Shown here: positions 59,171 to 64,000 of the stretch, one piece after another
Layout of the letters: each line of letters starts with the position of its first letter
Numbering within the stretch: the stretch's first letter is position 1
NCBI GenBank assembly: GCA_047975025.1
Contig: JBKECY010000024.1
Span: 1-64,000 of the forward strand
Origin: JBKECY01 sp047975025
Lineage (GTDB): Bacteria; Bacillota; Clostridia; Lachnospirales; Lachnospiraceae
Direction of reading: 5' to 3'
DNA: 64,000 nucleotides
Program-made: the position numbers and the translations under genes
The notes under the pieces: generated by a model
The model's input: only the letters and a program-made list of their open reading frames with translations
Databases searched by the model: none
Told to the model about the DNA's origin: nothing

Positions 59171-61588
59171 ATGAATACTTCATTATCATGGATAAAAAAA
59201 TATGTGCCCGATCTGCAGGCAGAGCCGCAGGAATACGCTGATAAAATGACACTGATCGGAACAAAAGTGGAAGGATTCACCAGACTGGATGCCGATCTGG
59301 AAAAAATCGTGGTCGGACAGATTGATGAGATTGCGCCGCATCCGGATGCAGATAAGCTTGTAGTTTGCCAGGTCAATATTGGCTCCGTGCAGATTCAGAT
59401 TGTGACAGGGGCAAAAAATATTGCAGTTGGAGATAAAATCCCCGTAGTTCTCGTAGGTGGCCGTGTAGCCGGAAGTCATGATGGCAAGATGACGCCAGGC
59501 GGCATTAAAATCAAAAAGGGTAAGCTTCGTGGGGTGGAGTCATACGGAATGATGTGCTCGATTGAAGAGCTCGGAAGCACACACGAAATGTATCCGGAGT
59601 CACTGGAAGATGGAATCTACATATTTGATTCGTCGGTCGAGATTGGTACGTCTGCCATAGAACAGCTGGGAGTGGATGACGTGGTATTTGAATATGAAAT
59701 CACCTCGAATCGCCAGGACTGTTACAGTGTGGTGGGAATTGCCAGAGAAGCTGCCGCGGCTTTTAACAAAGAATTTTGTCCTCCGGTGATTACCCAGACG
59801 GGAAATAACGAGGATGTAAATGACTATATTAAAGTAGTGGTAGAAGACACACAACTATGCCCCCGCTATTGTGCACGTGTTGTTAAGAATGTTAAGATTG
59901 GCCCTTCACCCACCTGGATGCAGCGCTGTCTGACAGCCAGCGGCATACGTCCGATTAATAATCTGGTGGATATCACAAATTATGTGATGGAAGAATTTGG
60001 CCAGCCGATGCACGCGTTTGATCTTGCGACAATTGCAGAACAAACAATCGTTGTCAAACGTGCACAGGATCAGGATGTTTTTACAACACTTGACGGACAG
60101 CAGCGGGAACTTGACAGTTCGGTACTTATGATCTGCGATGGTGAAAAGGAAGTTGGCATTGCAGGTATCATGGGCGGTGAAAATTCCATGATTACGGATA
60201 CAGTTACAGATGTGTTGTTTGAAGCCGCCTGCTTTGATGGCACCAATATCAGAAAGTCCAGCAAAAAGGTAGGATTACGTACAGATGCTTCGACCAAGTT
60301 CGAGAAAGGGCTGGATCCTAATAATGCATTGCTGGCAATTAACAGAGCCTGCCAGTTGATGGAAGAGCTGGGAGCCGGAGAAGTTGTCGGTGGAGTTGTA
60401 GATGTCTATACAACGCACAGAGAGCCGGTGCATATTACGTTTGATCCGCAAGGAATTAATAAGATTTTAGGAACTGATATAAAAGCAGAGCAAATGATCG
60501 AATACTTTGAGCGTATCGGTCTGACATATGATGCAGACGCACAGGAAATTATTGCACCGACATTTAGAAGTGATCTGTTCAGAACGGCAGATTTGGCGGA
60601 AGAAGTTGCAAGATTCTACGGATATGATAAAATTCCTACGACACTGCCTACCGGAGAAGCAACGACCGGCAGGCTGCCATTCAAACTACAAATCGAAGAA
60701 ATTGCCAAGGATATTGCAGAATACTGTGGTTTTTCACAAGGAATGAATTATTCTTTTGAAAGTCCCAAAGTCTTTGACCGACTGCGTCTGGATGCAGAGA
60801 GTCCATACAGACAGGCAATCCGAATTTCTAATCCGTTAGGAGAAGATTTCAGTATTATGCGTACACTTTCTGAACCGGGAATGCTGCAGTCTTTGGGACT
60901 TAATTATAAGCAGCGTAATAAACAGGTGGGACTGTATGAATTAGGAAATGTCTATATTCCGGAAAGCCTGCCGCTTACAAGTCTTCCGGAAGAGCGTATG
61001 CTGTTTACACTGGGTATGTATGACAAAGGTGACTTTTTTACAATGAAGGGTGTTATTGAGGAGTTTCTTGAGAAAGTGGGCATGCGGAAACAACCGGAAT
61101 ATACGACAGAAGTCCTGCGCCCCTATCTGCATCCGGGCCGTCAGGCGGTTGTTTCTTATGAGGGGGCTCCGATAGGGTATCTGGGAGAGGTACATCCGAC
61201 GATTGCCAGAGAGTATGGAATCGGAGAGAAAGCCTACCTTGCAGTCATCGATATGCCGGAAATAGTGGCACGTGCCTCCTTTGCCCATAAATATACTGGA
61301 ATCGCCAAATATCCGGCGGTTACAAGGGATATCAGCATGGTGGTTCCCAAAGAAATTCCGGTTGGACAGATTGAGAAAATAATTGAGGAAAAGGGAACAA
61401 AACTGGTAGAGAGTTATGCACTGTTCGATATTTATGAAGGTGACCAAATCAAGAAGGGCTTCAAATCTGTAGCCTATTCAATTGTATTTAGAGCTAAGGA
61501 CAGGACACTTGAGGAAGCCGAAATTGCCGAAAGAATGGCTGCGATCCTAAAAGCACTGGAACTGTCCGGTATTGAATTAAGGAGCTGA
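59171..61588 (+). CDS. pheT: Phenylalanine-tRNA ligase beta subunit
   Basis: Large subunit of phenylalanyl-tRNA synthetase, 805 residues. Order: EMAP-type tRNA-binding domain (about 40-155, VGQIDEIAPHPDADKLVVCQVNIG), B3/B4 editing domain (about 210-390, IRPINNLVDITNYVMEEFGQPMHAFD), B5 domain, the class II-like catalytic-fold domain (NYSFESPKVFDRL, NPLGEDFSIMRTL) and the C-terminal FDX-ACB anticodon domain (KYPAVTRDISMVV...). All editing-domain segments are present, so proofreading of mischarged Tyr is likely. AGGAGG precedes ATG 59171. Confidence 0.97.
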   Translation: MNTSLSWIKKYVPDLQAEPQEYADKMTLIGTKVEGFTRLDADLEKIVVGQIDEIAPHPDADKLVVCQVNIGSVQIQIVTGAKNIAVGDKIPVVLVGGRVAGSHDGKMTPGGIKIKKGKLRGVESYGMMCSIEELGSTHEMYPESLEDGIYIFDSSVEIGTSAIEQLGVDDVVFEYEITSNRQDCYSVVGIAREAAAAFNKEFCPPVITQTGNNEDVNDYIKVVVEDTQLCPRYCARVVKNVKIGPSPTWMQRCLTASGIRPINNLVDITNYVMEEFGQPMHAFDLATIAEQTIVVKRAQDQDVFTTLDGQQRELDSSVLMICDGEKEVGIAGIMGGENSMITDTVTDVLFEAACFDGTNIRKSSKKVGLRTDASTKFEKGLDPNNALLAINRACQLMEELGAGEVVGGVVDVYTTHREPVHITFDPQGINKILGTDIKAEQMIEYFERIGLTYDADAQEIIAPTFRSDLFRTADLAEEVARFYGYDKIPTTLPTGEATTGRLPFKLQIEEIAKDIAEYCGFSQGMNYSFESPKVFDRLRLDAESPYRQAIRISNPLGEDFSIMRTLSEPGMLQSLGLNYKQRNKQVGLYELGNVYIPESLPLTSLPEERMLFTLGMYDKGDFFTMKGVIEEFLEKVGMRKQPEYTTEVLRPYLHPGRQAVVSYEGAPIGYLGEVHPTIAREYGIGEKAYLAVIDMPEIVARASFAHKYTGIAKYPAVTRDISMVVPKEIPVGQIEKIIEEKGTKLVESYALFDIYEGDQIKKGFKSVAYSIVFRAKDRTLEEAEIAERMAAILKALELSGIELRS

Positions 61589-61592
61589 TAGT

Positions 61593-62201
61593 ATGCTTTT
61601 ATATGTTATGCGACATGGAGAAACTGACTGGAACCTGCAAAAGAGAATACAGGGTATGGCGGACATTGATCTTAATGAAACCGGCAAGACAGCTGCCATA
61701 CTGACCGGCCAGGGGTTAAGTGATGTGGATTTTGACATTGCATTTACAAGTCCGCTTCGCAGGGCGCGTGAAACAGCCAGACTGGTGTTAAAGGACAGAG
61801 ATGTTCCAATACACGATGAACAGCGTATTCGGGAAATCAATTTCGGTGTTTTTGAAGGCTTGGCCTATGAAACAGAAATTGATGTGGCAAGAAGAAAAGA
61901 ATTTGCCCGTTTCTTTGAAGAGCCGTATCAATACCAGCCGCCGGAGAATGGGGAGACAATTCGAGAAGTATGTGCTCGTACCAAAGATTTTTACCAGGAG
62001 CTGATTCATGACACAGGGATGCAGGATAAGCGGATTTTGCTGGTATCACATGGCTGTGCAGTTCGTGCCTTTATGCAGAATGTGTATGAACCAAGTAATG
62101 ATTTCTGGCATGGAAGCGTCCCTCCAAATTGTGGGATTTCAATCATTGAAGTCAAAGAGGGCTCTGCGGCCTTAGTACGTGAAGATACTGTGTTTTTTTA
62201 G
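61593..62201 (+). CDS. Histidine phosphatase family protein
   Basis: 202-residue phosphoglycerate-mutase-like phosphatase. The catalytic His is in MRHGETDWN, the second phosphate-binding Arg in SPLRRARETA, the Glu in IREINFGVFEGLAYE and the second His in LLVSHGCAVRAFM. This is the broad-specificity phosphatase type, not a cofactor-dependent mutase. It begins four bases after pheT with AAGGAG inside the pheT end, so it is cotranscribed under T-box control. The substrate is unknown. Confidence 0.9.
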   Translation: MLLYVMRHGETDWNLQKRIQGMADIDLNETGKTAAILTGQGLSDVDFDIAFTSPLRRARETARLVLKDRDVPIHDEQRIREINFGVFEGLAYETEIDVARRKEFARFFEEPYQYQPPENGETIREVCARTKDFYQELIHDTGMQDKRILLVSHGCAVRAFMQNVYEPSNDFWHGSVPPNCGISIIEVKEGSAALVREDTVFF

Positions 62202-62250
62202 AAACTGTACACATGGTTGCAGATAGAAATACAGCGGCAGGAGAAGATGT

Positions 62251-63276
62251 ATGAAGACAAGTGATTTTAAATATGATTTACCGGAGGAATTAATTGCACA
62301 GGACCCGCTGCTTAAAAGGACAGACTCCCGTTTGATGATTGTGGACAGGCAAAAAGGCGTACAGGCACATGAGACTTTTGCGAATCTTCCGCTCTATTTG
62401 AAGCCCGGGGACTGTCTGGTGCTGAATGATACCAAAGTGATCCCGGCGCGTCTGATTGGCCGCAAGGCAGGGACAGATGCTGTGATTGAATTGCTGTTGT
62501 TGCGCAGAATCGATAAGGATGTGTGGGAGACGCTGGTCAAGCCTGGAAAGAAGGCAAAGCCGGGCACCAAAATTACTTTTGGCGAAGGCCTTTTGACCGG
62601 TGAAATTACCGATATTGTAGAAGAGGGAAACCGCCTTGTCCGTTTTAGCTATGAGGGGATCTTTGAAGAAATTCTGGATCAGCTAGGCGAGATGCCGCTG
62701 CCTCCGTATATTACGCATAAATTACAGGATAAGCAGCGGTATCAGACGGTATATGCTAAACATGATGGCTCTGCGGCAGCACCTACGGCCGGACTGCATT
62801 TTACGCAGGAACTTTTGGAGGAAATCAAGGCGAAGGGGATTCAAATTGAATTTGTGACTTTGCATGTTGGACTTGGCACATTCCGTCCGGTTAAAGTGGA
62901 AGATGTTACTGCGCATCATATGCATGAAGAGTTTTATTGTATTGACCAGTCGACGGCTGACCGGATTAATGAAGCGAAGAAGCAAGGGGGAAGAATCATT
63001 GCAGTGGGTACTACAAGCTGCAGGACACTTGAATCTGCGACAGATGCCAACGGCATTTTGCAAGCTGGAAGCAGCTGGACCGGTATTTTTATTTATCCGG
63101 GCTATCAATTCAAGCTTACGGATGGGCTTGTGACGAATTTTCATTTGCCGGAGTCGACACTTTTGATGCTGGTATCAGCATTCTCAAATAAGGAATTGAT
63201 GCTTAAGGCATACAAGACAGCTGTGGAAGAACGGTACAGATTCTTCTCGTTTGGAGATGCCATGTTGTTAATTTAA
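62251..63276 (+). CDS. queA: S-adenosylmethionine:tRNA ribosyltransferase-isomerase QueA
   Basis: Transfers and rearranges the ribosyl of SAM onto preQ1-modified tRNA to form epoxyqueuosine. 341 residues, normal length. The N-terminus DFKYDLPEELIAQDP, LVLNDTKVIPARLIG, GEMPLPPYI, AAPTAGLHFT and VTLHVGLGTFRPVKVEDV are diagnostic. A SD-like CAGGAGAAG precedes ATG 62251. It lies 49 bases after the phosphatase gene and ends the pheST transcription unit. Confidence 0.97.
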   Translation: MKTSDFKYDLPEELIAQDPLLKRTDSRLMIVDRQKGVQAHETFANLPLYLKPGDCLVLNDTKVIPARLIGRKAGTDAVIELLLLRRIDKDVWETLVKPGKKAKPGTKITFGEGLLTGEITDIVEEGNRLVRFSYEGIFEEILDQLGEMPLPPYITHKLQDKQRYQTVYAKHDGSAAAPTAGLHFTQELLEEIKAKGIQIEFVTLHVGLGTFRPVKVEDVTAHHMHEEFYCIDQSTADRINEAKKQGGRIIAVGTTSCRTLESATDANGILQAGSSWTGIFIYPGYQFKLTDGLVTNFHLPESTLLMLVSAFSNKELMLKAYKTAVEERYRFFSFGDAMLLI

Positions 63277-63299
63277 GTAAATACGTTTGTATAAAAAGG

Positions 63300-63330
63300 A
63301 CAGTCTGCGTAATGGCATGACTGTTTTTTT
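63300..63330 (+). terminator. Terminator after queA
   Basis: ACAGTC (63300-63305) and GACTGT (63319-63324) with seven T residues at 63324-63330. Confidence 0.65.
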
Positions 63331-63442
63331 GTGAAATGAAACAAAATATAGTATTCCTATTGAAAAAGTATGATAAAGATGATATTCTAGTAAAAATACA
63401 ATTCAGGAAAAGAAAACAGTGTACAAGGAAGGAGAACAGCGT

Positions 63443-63781
63443 ATGAGTATAGTGATTATTGGCGGTCACGACAAAATGGCCTGCAGATATAAGAGCATCT
63501 GTGATCAATATGATACCAAGTCAAAGGTATTTACACAGATGCCCAGTGATTTGAAGAATAAAATAGGAAACCCAAACGTATGTATCCTGTTCATGAATAC
63601 TGTATCACATAATATGGTACGCTGCGCGCTTGAAGAGGCGAAGAAAAAGTCAATGACAGTGGTGCGTTCTTTTAGCAGCAGCGGAAGTGCATTGATTGAG
63701 ATTTTGGACAGATACTATGGACAAAATTGTGAGAATAGCGAATGTGGCAATCAGGATTGCGCATATAAAAAAAGACAGTAA
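63443..63781 (+). CDS. DUF2325-type small protein
   Basis: 112 residues. MSIVIIGGHDKMACRYKSICDQYDTKSKVFTQMP, followed by VCILFMNTVSHNMV and VVRSFSSSGSALIEIL, matches the DUF2325 pattern, a Rossmann-like domain whose role is unknown. The C-terminal tail is Cys-rich (CENSECGNQDCAYKK), which could bind a metal. ATG 63443 is preferred over the start eight codons earlier because GGAAGGAG is correctly spaced. Its stop codon lies in the loop of the terminator. Confidence 0.8.
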   Translation: MSIVIIGGHDKMACRYKSICDQYDTKSKVFTQMPSDLKNKIGNPNVCILFMNTVSHNMVRCALEEAKKKSMTVVRSFSSSGSALIEILDRYYGQNCENSECGNQDCAYKKRQ

Positions 63782-63794
63782 GCTGTCTTTTTTT
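63767..63794. terminator. Bidirectional terminator between the DUF2325 and PPK2 genes
   Basis: AAAAAAAGACAG (63767-63778), loop TAAG, CTGTCTTTTTTT (63783-63794). The loop includes the DUF2325 stop codon; the A/T runs serve both convergent genes. Confidence 0.85.
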
Positions 63795-63802
63795 ATGTTC
63801 AA

Positions 63803-64000
63803 TTACTCATTTTCCAGAGCAAGGCGGCACTCATCCAGACGAGCCTGCTGTTCGGCGGGTAATTGCGGGTATACAGGATTTATATCTTTTAGAACTTGTA
63901 TGATGACCTCAGAAGTCAGATAGCACGTGTACCATTTGTGGTCAGCCGGTAATGCATACCATGGACTGTGCTGTGTAGAAGTATGTTCAATTACTTTGGC
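63803..64000 (-). CDS. PPK2-family polyphosphate kinase, C-terminal end only
   Basis: The gene runs off the right edge. The last 66 codons on the - strand read AKVIEHTSTQHSPWYALPADHKWYT and then YLTSEVIIQVLKDINPVYPQL before the stop at 63805-63803. The T-S-T-x-x-S/A-P-W-Y-x-x-P-A-D-x-K-W-Y pattern is the conserved C-terminal segment of PPK2 enzymes, which phosphorylate nucleotides from inorganic polyphosphate or the reverse. The subtype (AMP, ADP or NDP as acceptor) depends on the missing N-terminal part. Confidence 0.8.
   Translation of the reverse strand, partial: AKVIEHTSTQHSPWYALPADHKWYTCYLTSEVIIQVLKDINPVYPQLPAEQQARLDECRLALENE

Noticed and set aside
1..64000. Insertion sequences, prophage genes or integrase/attachment site at tRNA-Pro
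   Set aside because: No transposase, integrase or phage protein was recognised, and no repeat of the tRNA 3' end was noticed nearby.

Overview
The window looks like chromosome of a Gram-positive anaerobe of the Clostridia, most likely a Lachnospiraceae-type gut bacterium (inference from gene content). The evidence is a PolC-type replicative polymerase, a class III fructose-1,6-bisphosphatase, a T-box leader on pheST, a Firmicutes dnaG-rpoD-trmK-nif3 cluster, strong AGGAGG ribosome sites, and a three-gene module of proteins of unknown function that I associate with Lachnospiraceae. Coding density is high and most genes are on the + strand. I see no insertion sequence, prophage or CRISPR array.

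Layout. 1-2.8 kb: a sugar-related operon (GH43 beta-xylosidase-like gene broken at its 5' end, SDR dehydrogenase, frameshifted VOC protein). 2.9-7.4 kb: dnaG, rpoD, trmK and a Nif3-family gene. 7.4-14.0 kb: a complete phosphate regulon unit, pstS-pstC-pstA-pstB-phoU-phoP-phoR, behind direct repeats that resemble PHO boxes. The PstS protein has its two halves in circularly permuted order. 14.1-19.2 kb: malQ and a heterodimeric ABC exporter. 19.2-20.5 kb: a small membrane protein and a convergent VanZ-family gene. 20.5-30.5 kb: thyA, folA, ilvE, ispG, polC and fbp. 30.5-31.6 kb: a CobD-like PLP enzyme on the - strand.

31.7-37.4 kb is the most interesting part. It is a self-contained transcription unit with its own promoter and terminator, encoding a 1196-residue protein with two N-terminal beta-rich repeats and a long helical region, a degenerate Hsp70/actin-fold protein, and a TPR-like protein. 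No function is known to me for it. 37.4-42.5 kb: purC, purF, purB and purA. 42.5-46.4 kb: a membrane-anchored HAD protein, a polar amino acid ABC importer and a cytidylate-kinase-like protein. 46.5-48.3 kb: a frameshifted surface protein with sixteen 18-bp repeats. 48.4-50.0 kb: a tyrosine-phosphatase-like protein and an HD hydrolase. 50.0-55.0 kb: ilvN, ilvC, a DUF4234 protein, a LysR regulator and leuCD. 55.0-57.7 kb: tRNA-Pro(GGG), a frameshifted potassium channel, a frameshifted Mga-like regulator and a small membrane protein. 57.8-64.0 kb: T-box, pheS, pheT, a histidine phosphatase, queA, a DUF2325 protein and the C-terminus of a PPK2-type polyphosphate kinase.

Four genes (2.6, 47.0, 55.5 and 57.0 kb) are each split by what looks like one missing base, two of them in six-base A/T runs. 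This is either clustered gene decay, phase variation or base-calling error, and it should be settled before those genes are interpreted. All functions are read from motifs and family knowledge. No database search was run.
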